Positions 12,801 through 23,169 of a stretch of 64,000 bases of DNA are shown here, one piece after another. Source of the DNA: Locusta migratoria (taxonomy: Eukaryota > Arthropoda > Insecta > Orthoptera > Acrididae); assembly GCA_026315105.1 (NCBI GenBank), contig CM048755.1, forward strand, positions 756,295,301 to 756,359,300. Direction: 5' to 3'. The notes beneath the pieces were generated by a model that had not been told where the DNA came from, did not search any database, and saw only the letters and a program-made list of their open reading frames with translations. Each line of letters begins with the position of its first letter. Within the stretch, counting starts at the first letter, position 1. The translations under genes were made by a program, and so were the position numbers.

Positions 12801-13526
12801 TCACTGCCCTGTGGAAGTAGCATGTTCACTGCGGAACTGTTTGCCATCTATCGGGCACTTGAACATCTCAGAGGGTGCCATGGGGAGTCTCTGGTCATCT
12901 GTTCTGACTCCCTTAGTGGCTTGCAAGCCCTCGCCAAATGTTTCCCGAAACACCCTTTAGTGCAATCCGTACAGGAGTCTGTTTCCAGGCTTGTTCGGTC
13001 TGGTCGCTCGGTGGTCTTTGTTTGGACCCCAGGCCACATCGGCATTCCTGGAAAGGAACGTGTGGATCAGCTGGCTAAGCAGGCTACTTCCTCCAGTCCA
13101 TTGGCTATTGGTCTTCCAGAGAGCGCTCTCCGACTGGAGTTTCATCTGAAGATCCGTAGCCTGTGGGATTACGAGTGGGCTAACTCTGCTCACCCCAACA
13201 AGCTTCGTGCAGTGAAGCTCTCTACGGTCGCATGGAAGTCCTCACTGCGGTCGTCTTGTAGGGAATCGGTTGTTCTCTGTCGCCTACGAATCGGCCACAC
13301 ATGGCTGACGCATTGCCACCTTTTTCGGCGGGAGGACGCACCACAGTGTGACTGTGGCGCCCCCTTGACAGTGGTCTACATTCTGGTGGATTGTCCACTT
13401 TTCGTTGCCTTGTGACAATCTTTTAATCTGCCAGTTGCGCTTTCTTTTGTGTTAGGAGACGATGGTGCTATGGTTGAACATGTTTTAGATTTTATTCGCG
13501 CTTCTGGTTTTTATCATGTGATTTAA
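9828..13526 (+). pseudogene. ORF2 remnant: endonuclease, reverse transcriptase, RNase H
   Basis: ORF2 of copy B. The start ATG 9828 (MASQLEDKVILQWN) matches the conserved starts of D, E and H. Endonuclease motifs are ILQWN, ALQETWF and LLLGYFNAHHPLWGG (the catalytic Asp of GDFN is Tyr here). The reverse transcriptase keeps FFDLRKAYDT and SLFADDFCLYY. The RNase H keeps VYTDGSVVDG, TAELFAI, ICSDSLSGL and WTPGHIGIPGKERVDQL. Stops lie at 10404, 10755 (CGA to TGA), 11079, 12170 (TGG to TGA) and 13413. Frameshifts lie near 11927 and 12637. The protein is therefore dead, although most domains can still be aligned. It ends GFYHVI at TAA 13524-13526. Confidence 0.87.
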
Positions 13527-13639
13527 TAGTGGGTCCCTAAACCTGATATATCAGGCACCTGCCATTTCACCGGTTTTAATCTGTTTTTACTTTCATCCTG
13601 TCAGTCCCATGTATGATTTGCATTTTAGTGTGTGCAGAA

Positions 13640-13884
13640 TGGCTGGCTCATCCTATATTATCTCTGTGATCAGCCAGCCACAATCTTCTGCTGTGCTCTC
13701 TTAGTGTTAATCTCTCTTTGGTCCACTGCTTTAGTGATTTTTTTAACTTTAAATGTTGTCTTCACATGTATTCTAACCTTGAACGTCTCATGCATTAGAC
13801 GTGGCATACTTCTTACGTGCTCACTAATAGATGCTCTCTCTTAGCTAGGAACAGGGGACTGATAACCTAGCCGTTTAGCCCCCT
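13640..13884 (+). other. 3'-UTR hairpins of copy B
   Basis: Internal hairpin TGGCTGGCT (13640-13648) with AGCCAGCCA (13672-13680), extended by ATC/GAT after one mismatch. Terminal hairpin AGGGGACT (13853-13860) with AGCCCCCT (13877-13884), one A-C mismatch. Both stand at the same places in all other copies. Confidence 0.75.
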
Positions 13885-14063
13885 TTAAAACACCCAACAA
13901 CAACAACGAGGCGCTGCCTGTGTCAGGGGATGTTCCTGACGCAGATGGTGTCGCTTGTCCTGTACTCGCCCTGCTGCCTTCAAGATCCGGGCACTCACAG
14001 ATGGTGGGTTTGTTGGTAGTTGGGAGCTCCAACGTTAGGCGGGTGATAGAGCCCCTTAGGATG

Positions 14064-14560
14064 TGGTGTCGCACAAGTACAAAGTGCGCGCCACCTACTT
14101 TCGCCGCGCGCCGCCATGCACACACGGCGCGGCGTTCTCACGACAGCCACGAGTGCCCTCTGCTGCAACCCCGCTCGTGGCCACCACGGAAAGACATCGG
14201 GCACTTGGGACTGAGATAGCAACCAGTCAGGACCTTCGTAATCCGATAGGCACGAGTGAAGACTTTGCTATCGTACAGGCACTAGGCAGGCCTCTAACAA
14301 CTATGTATCAACATTCTGCAGTACTATGTAAAAGTTAAGTATTGTTACATTCTGAGCAATATATATCTCTTTCTAATTTACTCTAGTGTTTATAGTTTCT
14401 GGCTGCTCCCCTCCGTACCTGCACCAGCGTGCTATTTTTGTTCCTGTGTCGGGCTCATTCCACTCGGCCACCGACACCTACGACGAGGCTGGGACACAAA
14501 AGCGGCGACGAAGTTGGGACACAAAATAGGAAATGGCTGCTAGGGAGGGGAAGAAATCCA
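14064..14560. other. Unexplained segment inside K1 ORF1
   Basis: Between the VVGSSNVRR block (ending near 14045) and the returning ORF1 frame (about 14560 onward) lies roughly 500 bp that does not read as LINE protein. It is GC-rich at its left, AT-rich in the middle, and has a 24-bp tandem duplication of GACGARGYTGGGACACAAAA at 14482-14526. It may be a solo LTR or other small insertion, but no clean ends or target duplication were found. Confidence 0.3.
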
Positions 14561-15063
14561 ATGTGCACTCCTTGTGCACACCGGGGGGAGTCATTCCAGA
14601 TGTGGAACGGGTCCTTCCGGATGCCATGAAGAGCACAGGGTGCAGCAAGCATGCAGGTAGTGGCTCGTGTCGGGACCAATGATGTGTGTCGCTTTGGATC
14701 GAAAGAGATCCTCTCTGGTTTCGAGCGGCTATCAGAAGTGGTAAAGACTGCCAGTCTTGGTTGCAAGATGAAAGCGGAGCTCACCATCTGCAGCATTGTC
14801 GACAGGACTGACTGCGGACCTTTGGTTCAGAGCCGAGTGGAGGGTCTGAATCAGAGGCTCAGACGGTTGTGCGACCGTGTGGGCTGCAGATTCCTCGACT
14901 TGCGTCAAAGGGTGGTGGGTTTTCGGGTTCCGCCAAATACGACAGGAGTCCACTATACTCAGGAAGCGGCTACACGGCAATCGGGGGGTGTGGCGTGGAC
15001 TGGGCGGTTGTTTAGGTTAGAGGACCTCGGGAATACACAAAATGGGGATCAGTACAAAGGGGG

Positions 15064-16581
15064 CAGGTCAGACACAGGAAGAAAGCAAATCTAGAAAACA
15101 TTGGTATAACAGTTGTAAATTGTCGTAGCTGTATTGGGAAAGTTCCAGAGCTCCAAGCGCTGATAGAAAGTACTGAGGCACAAATCGTTATAGGTTTTGA
15201 AAGCTGGCTGACGCCTGAGATAAGTTCGGCCGAAATTTTTTCCAAGGGGCAAATGGTCTTCAGAAAGGATAGAATAAATAAAATAGGGGGTGGAGTGTTT
15301 ATTGCTGTTACTAACGGTTTATCCTGCAGCGAAATTGAGACAGATACTTCCTGTGAATTGGTCTGGGTAGAGATTATTCCTGACAACCGGAATAAATTAA
15401 TAATTGGATCTTTTTATCGGCCCCCTAACTCAGACGATGCGGTTGCCGAAATGTTCAAAGAAAGCTTGAATCACATTTCAAATAGGTATCCGATGTATAC
15501 TGTTAGAATAGGTAGCGACTTTAATTTACCCTCGATATGTTGGAATAATTACGTATTCAAAACCGATGGCAAATATAAAATATCGTCCGAACTAGTTCTG
15601 AATGCTTTTTCTGAAAACTACTTCGAACAGTTACTTCATGAACCCACTAGAATAGTAAGTGGTTGCGCAAATACCCTTGATCTCCTAGCAACAAATTATC
15701 CTGAGCTAGTAAAGAGCATCAAAACAGATACAGGGATTAGCGAACATCGAGTTGTAGTAGCGAGACTGAATGTCGAAATGCCCAAATGCACCAAAAATAA
15801 ACGAAAAATATATCTATTCAATAAAGCAGATAAAAATCCGCTTCACGCTTTGCTGAGTGATAATCTCCAGTCTTTCAAAATTAAAAATGCTAGTGTAGAT
15901 CAGTTGTGACTTACTTTCAAAGACATAATATCAGTAGCAATCGAGAGATTTATACCAAGTAAATTAATAAAAGAGGGGGCTGAGCCCCCGTGGTACACAA
16001 AACAGGTCAGATCACTATTGCAGAAACAAAGAAAAACGCATGCAAAATTTAAAAAGACACAGAATCCACAAGACTGGCAATCTTTAACTGAAACTCGCAA
16101 CCTAGCGCGGACGTTAATGCAAGAAGCCTATAGTAGTTACCACAACGAAATCCTGTCTCGTAATCTAGCAGAAAATCCAAAGAAATTCTGGTCATATGTG
16201 AAGTACACTAACGGCAAAACACAAACAATACCTTCACTACGCGATAGCAATGGTAATACTACCGATGACAGTACTGCTAAGGCAGAATTACTAAACACAG
16301 CTTTCCGAAATTCTTTCACCAAAGAAGAGGAAGTGAACACTCCAGTATTCAATCCAAGAACAGCTGCCAGCATGCGAAACTTAGAAGTAGATGTTCCTGG
16401 AGTAGTAAAACAACTTAAGTCACTAAACAAAAATAAATCTTCCGAGCCACATTCTATACCAACTAGATCCCTCTCAGATCCCCAAAATTACAGGCCTATC
16501 TCATTGACGTCGATTTACAGTAGGATTTTGGAACATATACTTTGTTTGAATATTATGAACTACCTCGAAGAGAACGACCTA
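15064..16581 (+). pseudogene. K1 ORF2 remnant: endonuclease and start of reverse transcriptase
   Basis: The frame from about 15064 reads ITVVNCRSCIGKVPELQ, the usual N-terminal strand of an APE endonuclease. It continues with IGFESWLTPEI, GGGVFIAV, GSFYRPPNSD, RIGSDFNLPSICW (GDFN-like, Gly to Ser) and SEHRVVVA (SDH-like). A stop at 15907-15909 breaks the frame. It resumes with WYTKQVRSLLQKQRKTHAKF, the linker, and RT motif 2a DPQNYRPISLTSIYSRILEH. The sequence ends at EENDLP, where copy C starts, so the RT catalytic core is absent. The clade is likely CR1-superfamily, given the SGNH-bearing ORF1; assignment within it is uncertain. Confidence 0.75.
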
Positions 16582-16977
16582 CCCCTCAGGGGCTCAGCAT
16601 TAATTTGCTGAGTATGGGCTTGGCGAACCCGGGGTGCTGAGCTGTGGGCTGTGTCGCGTCAACAGTCCGCTACACCGTAAGCTCTGTGCGTGCTTCAACG
16701 ACCATCGTTCGGCGCGACGGTGGAACGTTGTACGTTTCAGAGCCCGGCGATCTTGGCTTAATCGCCCGGGTCGCGAGGACGGTACAAACCTCTATAAAAA
16801 AAACCTCAATCTCAAGGTGTGCTACGTGCCGAGGAGATGCATGGCTGTTGAGGTTGAACAGCCGCTAGCGAGCAACCTCTGAGGAACCTGCCGCACCTCA
16901 GTTGTACAAGGCTTACCCAGGCAAGCGGGGCTCTGCCTGGGTGGACCATTAGTTCCCTAGCTGCTCGTGGGACCAGA
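16582..16977 (+). promoter_or_regulatory. Structured 5' leader of copy C
   Basis: A 396-bp leader with all three hairpins perfect: CCCCTCAGGGG, CTCAGCA/TGCTGAG and ACCCAGGCA/TGCCTGGGT. It also has the TATA-like CTATAAAAAAAA. By eye it differs from the leader of copy E at only about a dozen positions. Confidence 0.65.
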
Positions 16978-18480
16978 ATGAAACGAGCAATTAATAGCGT
17001 CGCCACACGCAAACCTGGCATTTCTAAGCGTGGAAAAACTGAATTCGATGCAACTGCTTACGATCCTAAGACGTTCCCTTCCCTTGGCACCCCATGGGAG
17101 GAACGTAGAGGCCTTCGCCGATCTGACCCATACTCGCCACACTATCTAGTATGTGCCCGTTCCGATGGAGAGTCTTTTCTGTCTACTAAGCCACAGTTCT
17201 TTGTCAAACAGCTCGAAGACAAGTTTGGCGAAGTGGAGTCGTTCTCAAAGATGAAGAGTGGGGCTGTATTGATACGAACGGCGTCCCCAGCCCAATCACG
17301 GGCATTGCTTGCCTGCGATAAGCTGGGTGACATCCCTGTGACTATCACGCCCCACAAGTCCTTAAACATGGTCCAGGGTCTAATCTATCAGAGAGATCTG
17401 TTATCCCAGACCAATGAAGAGTTGCGAGCAAACGTGCAGCGTCGAGGGGTTCACTTCGTCCGGCGAGTATACAGGGGACCCAAAGATAGCAGGGTTGCCA
17501 CCGGTGCTTTTATCTTGGCCTTCGAAGGCGATACACTGCCTGAGTAGGTCAAGATAATGGTATACCGCGTTGATGTCAAGCCTTATGTCCCTCCCCCTAT
17601 GCGGTGTTTCCGGTGCTGGAAGTTCGGGCACATGTCGTCCCGACCTACTTCCAGCCCCAACTGCAGGGCGTGTGGACGGCCATCATACCCGGACACCCCT
17701 TGTACCCCACCTCCTGTTTGCGTAAATTGCGGGCAACAACATCCGCCATGCCCGCCAACTTGTACTGTTCTTCATCGGGAAAGGAAAATAATGGAAATCA
17801 AGACCCTGGATCGGCTTACTTTCTCTGAGGCACACAAAAAGTACGAGTGACTCCGTCCTGTAAAGATGACATCATCTTTTGCCACAGTCACAGTGGCACC
17901 TATTCCATTCTGATCGATGGTACCAGTGTCATCTCCATCTGTGGGCCCTACGGGCCAACAATCTTCTACTGCCCCCTTGATGGGTGGGGGACCATCTACA
18001 TCCCTTGCTCCCACAACACCTGTGGGAGCAATGTCTACCCCATCGTCGGGGACTCCAGTCCCCACTCCCCAGCTGGGGAAGCACCACTCTTCCCCGGCCC
18101 CTCTCGCCCGGAGGGGGTCCCTTGTGGCACCCCCTTCTGAGGCTTCCACGAGTGGTTTGGAGAGTCACAGCCAGAGGCTGCAGGATCCACGTGCCCCCAG
18201 TCAATGGGTTTCCTGATCGACATCGGGCCCAGAAACCGCTAGTGAGAAGTCCTCGAAGCCTTTAAGACTGAAAGGGCAGCAGGAGGTAAAGAAGAAAAAA
18301 CTGAAGAAGGAAGTCTGTTCAGAGACTTCAAAGTCACGGAATCCTGCATCATCTACGTCAGAAGATGAGGTTCAGATCTTCGCGTCTCTCAAGGATCTGG
18401 CCCTCACTAAGACGCTTGAGCCGATGGCCCTTGATGATGCAGATGTGCAACAACAAGCAGACCGCAAATCTTTGGGCTGA
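16978..18480 (+). pseudogene. ORF1 remnant (gag-like); zinc knuckles damaged
   Basis: One frame from ATG 16978 (MKRAINSVATRK) to TGA 18478-18480, interrupted by stops at 17545 (TAG after LPE), 17848 (TGA) and 18214 (TGA). The RRM-like region is well preserved. The first knuckle has lost its last Cys (CFRCWKFGHMSSRP) and the second its His (CRACGRPSYPDTPC), so RNA binding by this part would be impaired even without the stops. The Ser/Pro-rich linker, Lys-rich block (KKKKLKKE) and acidic tail follow as in the other copies. It is a pseudogene of the same ORF1 as 8301-9806. Confidence 0.85.
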
Positions 18481-18517
18481 CAATATTCAGTCCTTCATCA
18501 CGGTCTTCCAGCAAACC

Positions 18518-21500
18518 ATGAATCAAATTTTCCAATTTAATTGCTGGGGTTTTTCAACCATCTAGCTGAGCTGCAGCATTTGTTGTGCCGTTTCCCAGTG
18601 TTGTGTATGGCTCTGTCGGAAACTTGGTTTCCTGCTCAGCGGACCCCAGCCCTTCGAGGCTATCGGGGCTACTTCAACAACCGTGCCGACTGTGACAGAG
18701 CCTCTGGTGCTGTCTGTATTTACACCCTTGCCACTGTCCCCAGTATTGCTGTGCCTCTCCGCACACCTATTGAGGCTGTTGCTGTTCGCCTTCGGGCTAA
18801 GCAAGAATTGACTGTTTGATATACCTTCCTCCAGACAGGGATGTTTCATCCACTGATCTTGCCGCTCTGATAGCACAGCTGCCCCCACCGTTTCTTCTTT
18901 TGGGGGACGTTAATGCCCATAACCCTTTATGGGGCGGAACAGAGACGGCTCGATGTGGTAGGGATGTTAAAGCTCTTATTGCACAACAAGACATCTGCCT
19001 TCTAAATACTGGTTCCCCGACGCACTTCAGTGTTGCGCATGGCGCTTTTCCAGCTATCGTTCTCTCGGTCTGTAGCCCAATCCTTCTTCCACACCTCACA
19101 TGGAGGGCTCACGATGACCTCTGCGGGAGCGACCATTTTCCTATCTTTTTGTCGCTCCCACAGTCTCAACAGGCGGAACAACTGACTCGATGGTCCCTCC
19201 ATAGGGCTGATTGGCAGCGTTACACCTCTGCTGTTGTCATTCCTGGCAAACTGCCAGCTGATGTGGATGTGGCAGTCCAACAGGTGACTGTCGACATAGT
19301 TTCCGCTGCTGAGGCCACTGTTCCAACCACCTCAGGGTTCCCTCAGCGCAAATCTGTGTCTTGGTGGTCACAAGAAATCGCTGAAGCCATTCGGGATCGG
19401 CGTAAGGTACTTAAGCGCTACCAGCGACATCCCACCATTAATCACCTGATTGCTTTTAAACGACTACGGGCCCGAGCACGACGGCTGATACGGCAAAGTA
19501 AGGAAGACTGTTGAGAGAGGTACGTCGCCTCTATTGGATCTCGTGCCTCACCTTCTCGGGTGTGGACTCAGGTTCGACGTCTTTTTGGGTACCGCCCACC
19601 AGCAGGAATCCCGTGTCTTCGCTTACAGGGTACTGTCTGCTCAGACCCGCTTGCTGTCACCGAGCAAATGGCACAGTTTTATGCAGGCATCAGGTCAACT
19701 GAAGCTTACAGTGAAGCCTTTCGCACCATTAAAGACCGAGTTGAGCGGAAGCCACTGTCGTTTCACACACGTCGCTACGAGCCGTACAATACACCCTTTA
19801 GCGAGTGGGAGTTTCAAATTGCCCTTGCTGCATGCCCCGATACTTGTCCAGGACCAGATCATGTCCATAGCCAGTTTCTTCGGCATCTTCCTGTGGACGC
19901 CCAACTGCTCGCCTTGTTTAATCGTCTCTGGGCAGACGGTGTTTTTCCCTCCAAATGGTGGGAAAGCACCATCATCCCAGTGATAAAACCTGGCGCTGAC
20001 CCACAGGTGGCTGACAGTTACCGTCCGATCAGCCTCACAAACGTTCTATGGAAGCTCGTTGAATGGATGGTGAGTCGGTGGCTTATGTGGATCCTTGAAG
20101 ACCAGGGACTCCTAGTAGCACAACAAGGGGGTTTCCGTCAGGGCCGCTCCACAATTGACAATCTTGTGTCGTTGGAGTCGGCTATTCGTACAGCCTTTAT
20201 CCAACGTGAACACCTTGTTGCTGTGTTTTTCGATCTCCGGAAAGCTTATGACACAAACTGGCGCCACCAAATCTTGGCTACATTGTACGACTGGGGCTTA
20301 CGGGGCCCACTTCCGATCTTTATCAGGAATTTTCTCTCCCACCGCTCCTTTAGGGTTAGGGTGTGTACCACTCTTAGTTCCTCACACATCCAAGAGAACA
20401 GTGTCCCACAGGGCTCCGTCCTCAGTGTGCCTCTGTTTTTAATTGCCATAAACGGTCTTGCAATGGCTGTGGGATCCTCTGTCTGTTCTAGCTTGTTTGC
20501 TGATGACTTTTGTTTGTATTTTAGTTCGGCTAGTATTAGCGTCACTGAGCAGCGGCTACAGGGAGCCATCCAAAAAGCTGACTCATGGGCCTCTACCCAT
20601 GGATTTCAGTGCAGAAAACCCGCGTGATACACTTCTGTTGCCATCGGGCAGTTCACATGGATCCCGAGTTATATCCAAGTGATGAATTGCTCCTTGTCAA
20701 AGAGAAGCATAGGTTTCTTGGAATGGTATTCGACAACAGGCTTACTTGGATGCCACATCTGCTTCAGCTGCAACTAAATTGCTCGCGACATCTAAATATT
20801 CTCTGCTGCTTGAGCCATACTGCTTGGGGCACTGCTCGTTCCACCCTCGTGCAGCTGTACAAGTCCTTAATACAATCATGGCTTGATTACGGGTGCCTGG
20901 TATACGACTCGGCAGCACCATCAGCCTTGAGGATCCTTGACCCCTACCACCATAGTGGTATCCGGCTGGCGACTGGGCCCTCTCGCAACAGCTCTGTGCC
21001 AAGTCTTCTTGCCGAAGCAGGGATTCCTCGAATACAATTCTGCCGGCAGCACCTTTTCGCTAGCTATGTTGCTCGAGTCCATGCCACGCCACACCATCCA
21101 AATCGCAGGCTTTTGTTTCCAACTGTTACCCCTTCTCTTCCACCACGTCGACCTAGATCAGGTCTTCCGATTGCGATCCGGGTTCGTACACTCCTTTCCT
21201 CACTTAATTCCCTACCTCTCCCTGACGTTTTTTCCTGCCCATCCCATCTTCCTCCTCGGTCCATCCCCCATGTGAAGCTCCACCTGCAATTGTCCTGCAA
21301 TACAAACGCATTAGTTTCACCACTGATACTGCGTTGCAAGTTTCTGGCACTTCTCGCTGCTCACCGTGATGCAGACGTCCTGTACACTGATGGCTCCCTG
21401 GTAAATGGCAGAGCCAGTTACGCTTTTGTTCATGGCAACCACACAGAACAACGGTCCATGCCGCCTGGCTGTAGTATTTTTACAGCTGAACTGATCGCCA

Positions 21501-22267
21501 TTTCTCGTGCTCTTGACCACCTCACAACGTGCCCCCGAAAGTCTTATGTCGTGTGCAGCGGCTCCCTTAGTGGCCTGCAAGCCCTTTCCAACTATTTTTC
21601 TTCCCATCCATTGGTGCAATCCATCCAAAAAGCCATCGCTTCACTCGGCAAGTCTGGATGTTCGGTGGACTTTATCTGGACCCCTGACCACAATGGCATC
21701 CCGGGGAACGAGTGTGTCGATCAGCTGGCTAAGCTCGCCACCACCGCTCCTCCCCTGGATATTGGTATCCCAGAACGGGATATCCGAATGGATTTGCGCC
21801 ACAAGGTTTTTGAGGCTTGGAACACGGAATGGGCAACACTGAGCACTCCCAACATGCTCTGAGCGATCAAGTCCTCTACGGCTGTCTTGAAGTCGTCTTT
21901 CAGGCCTTCCCGTAGGGTCTCTGTTGTCTTGTGTCGCCTACATATTGGCCATACGTGGTTGACACATTGCTACCTTTTACGTTAAGAGGACCCACCGAAT
22001 TGCCGTTGTGGAAGTGTGTTGACTGTGGTCCACATCCTGTCGGACTGTCCGTTTTTAGCCACCTTGCGGCAGTCTTTTAATCTACCTGCTGCGACTACCT
22101 TGATTTTATCTGACAATGCCTCTATGGCTGACCGAGTTTTAGGTTTTATACGTGCAGCTGGATTTTATCATTCTATTTACTGGTGGGCTTGTGCCTGGTA
22201 TCTCAGGCTCCCACCTCCCATATTTTACTATGATGCTTTTATTACTTTTACCCTGTTTTTACCTTAG
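18518..22267 (+). pseudogene. ORF2 remnant: endonuclease, reverse transcriptase, RNase H
   Basis: ORF2 of copy C begins at ATG 18518 (MNQIFQFNCWG). Frameshifts near 18550, 18815 and 20610, and stops at 19512 (TGG to TGA) and about 21860, disrupt it. The endonuclease reads LSETWF and LLLGDVNAHNPLWGG (Phe to Val beside the catalytic Asp). The RT has VFFDLRKAYDT and SLFADDFCLYF. In the RNase H, LYTDGSLVNG and TAELIAI remain, but the third acidic residue is lost (VVCSGSLSGL, Asp to Gly). The normal stop after GFYHSI has mutated (TAA to TAC), so the last frame reads on to TAG at 22265-22267 in the 3' UTR. Confidence 0.85.
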
Positions 22268-22549
22268 TTTTTAGTCTGAGCAGAGTGACTGGCTCATCTT
22301 GTATTTGTTTGTGATCAGCCAGCCACTGTTCCCTGCTCTATTTTAGCTCAGTTGAACACTTGGTCTCTTATTCCCGTCTCCTTCAGTGTTGTTGAGAGTA
22401 TCAAGTTCATTGGCACAGTGTGCCCTTACGCTTCTCTTCTGGGTATTGAGCTATATTTTACTTTTCCTACTTGGATGTCTTGTCTTTGTAAGGAATAGGG
22501 GACTGATAACCATGTAGTTTAGTCCCCTCTAAACCCCAAACAACAACAA

Positions 22550-22644
22550 ATATCCATGCCCGAGAGGGGATTCGAACCCCCGACCGTAGAGGCCGTGCAG
22601 ACCGTGACTGGAGCGCCTCAGTCCCCTCGGCCACCGCATCCGGC
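22550..22644 (-). mobile_element. tRNA-derived SINE fragment S1 (5' part)
   Basis: The minus strand reads the tRNA-like head GGTGGCCGAGGGGACTGAGG...GGGTTCGAATCCCC...CTCGGGCATGGATA, with both A-box and B-box. The SINE 3' half is missing: the sequence joins the (CAA)n tail of LINE copy C at ACAAATATCC, where normal SINE copies continue into their body. The SINE sits in a CR1-like fragment on its other side. Confidence 0.85.
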
Positions 22645-22740
22645 ATAAGGATCCCACACTGGGCAGCAATACTCCATAAAAGGATGGACAAGCGTGGTGT
22701 ATGCAGTTTCTTTAGTAGTTATTTTCTTTAGTAGTCCCAC
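22645..22740 (-). mobile_element. CR1-like LINE fragment (RT C-terminal region)
   Basis: The minus strand reads KETAYTTLVHPFMEYCCPVW followed by DPY without a stop. This is the characteristic region after the RT core (usually 'YxTLVRPxLEYxxxVWDP') of CR1-superfamily LINEs. The same string recurs in the fragment at 29860-30440. The piece is about 30 codons and ends at the SINE. Confidence 0.65.
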
Positions 22741-23169
22741 ATAATAGCTTAAGGTGGGTTAGAAAGTATAAGTATTACATAAATTTGCAATAGGCCTAAT
22801 AGAAGAAAGTTGATAGATGAACTACTGGAAAAGACACACTTTTACTCATGTGTTGTGTGTGGCAGACAATCAGTACGTTCCAAGGACTGAAAGAGTATTG
22901 CCGCTGTAAAAGTTGAGATGCCGACTAGATTTTTGAAACAGTGGTTGACCAGTTTGTTCATATGTACCCAGGTTGAGAAATGTGATCAAACTGCCTGTTG
23001 ATGACCTTGACCTCTAGGGAGGAGGAGGGGGTAACTCATGAATTATTCATAAGGAGAGGAGGGGAGGGGACCCTATAGCGTGCCAGTCCCTGTATAGAAT
23101 ACCTACTGTGGTGAGGTATGGAAGTGGATGACAGCCGCTAGAAAGCACTGCTGAATCCCGACAGCGGTT

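Larger units (their letters stand above)
7908..13907 (+). mobile_element. LINE family I, copy B (full-length, inactive)
   Basis: A full-length copy from CCCTCAGGGGCTCAGC to a (CAA)n tail, flanked by an 11-bp target-site duplication (GAGGCGCTGCC, 7897-7907 and 13908-13918) within LINE K1. Layout: leader 7908-8300, ORF1 8301-9806, a 21-bp gap, ORF2 9828-13526, 3' UTR 13527-13907. Both reading frames are broken. It groups with copies C and G by protein sequence and by the 3'-UTR hairpin TGGCTGGCT/AGCCAGCCA. Confidence 0.9.
7562..15090 (+). pseudogene. K1 ORF1 remnant with SGNH-hydrolase-like domain (interrupted)
   Basis: ORF1 of K1, cut by copy B and probably by a second insertion near 14064-14560. 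It opens with a Cys-rich, heptad-like start (MARNCDCCERMEAEL, then leucine-rich sequence consistent with a short coiled coil). The part after B contains VVGSSNVRR (13998-14040), matching the nucleophile block of SGNH esterases. At 14651-15090 come VGTNDV (block III) and GVHYTQEA (catalytic His block). Such esterase-like ORF1 proteins are known in CR1-superfamily LINEs, where they are thought to bind nucleic acid or lipid. Frameshifts near 7650-7720 and in the middle make it non-functional. The downstream frame overlaps the start of ORF2. Confidence 0.7.
7562..16581 (+). mobile_element. CR1-superfamily-like LINE K1, split by copy B
   Basis: K1 occupies 7562-7907 and 13908-16581. The gap is exactly family-I copy B, flanked by the duplicated K1 bases GAGGCGCTGCC (7897-7907 and 13908-13918). 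Removing B restores a continuous frame reading NRIEALPVSGDVP across the junction. ORF1 has an SGNH-hydrolase-like domain and ORF2 an endonuclease and the start of a reverse transcriptase. K1 stops abruptly at 16581, where copy C begins, and its 3' half is not found after C. Its 5' end may lie upstream of 7562 but is not defined. Confidence 0.8.
16582..22549 (+). mobile_element. LINE family I, copy C (full-length, inactive, no matching flanks)
   Basis: A full-length copy with leader 16582-16977, ORF1 16978-18480, ORF2 18518 to about 22190, and a 3' UTR to a CAACAACAA tail. Unlike A, B and E it has no target-site duplication. The left flank is LINE K1, cut in mid-ORF2, and the right flank is a SINE cut in its middle. 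It groups with B and G. The terminal hairpin AGGGGACT (22497-22504) and AGTCCCCT (22521-22528) is perfect. The internal one (TGACTGGCT 22286-22294 with AGCCAGCCA 22317-22325) has one A-C mismatch. Confidence 0.88.

Noticed and set aside
22557..22640. Possible functional tRNA genes in the tRNA-like heads (here and in the other SINEs).
   Set aside because: Each is followed by the same SINE body and flanked by target duplications in most cases; arms are imperfect. They are SINE promoters, not tRNA genes.
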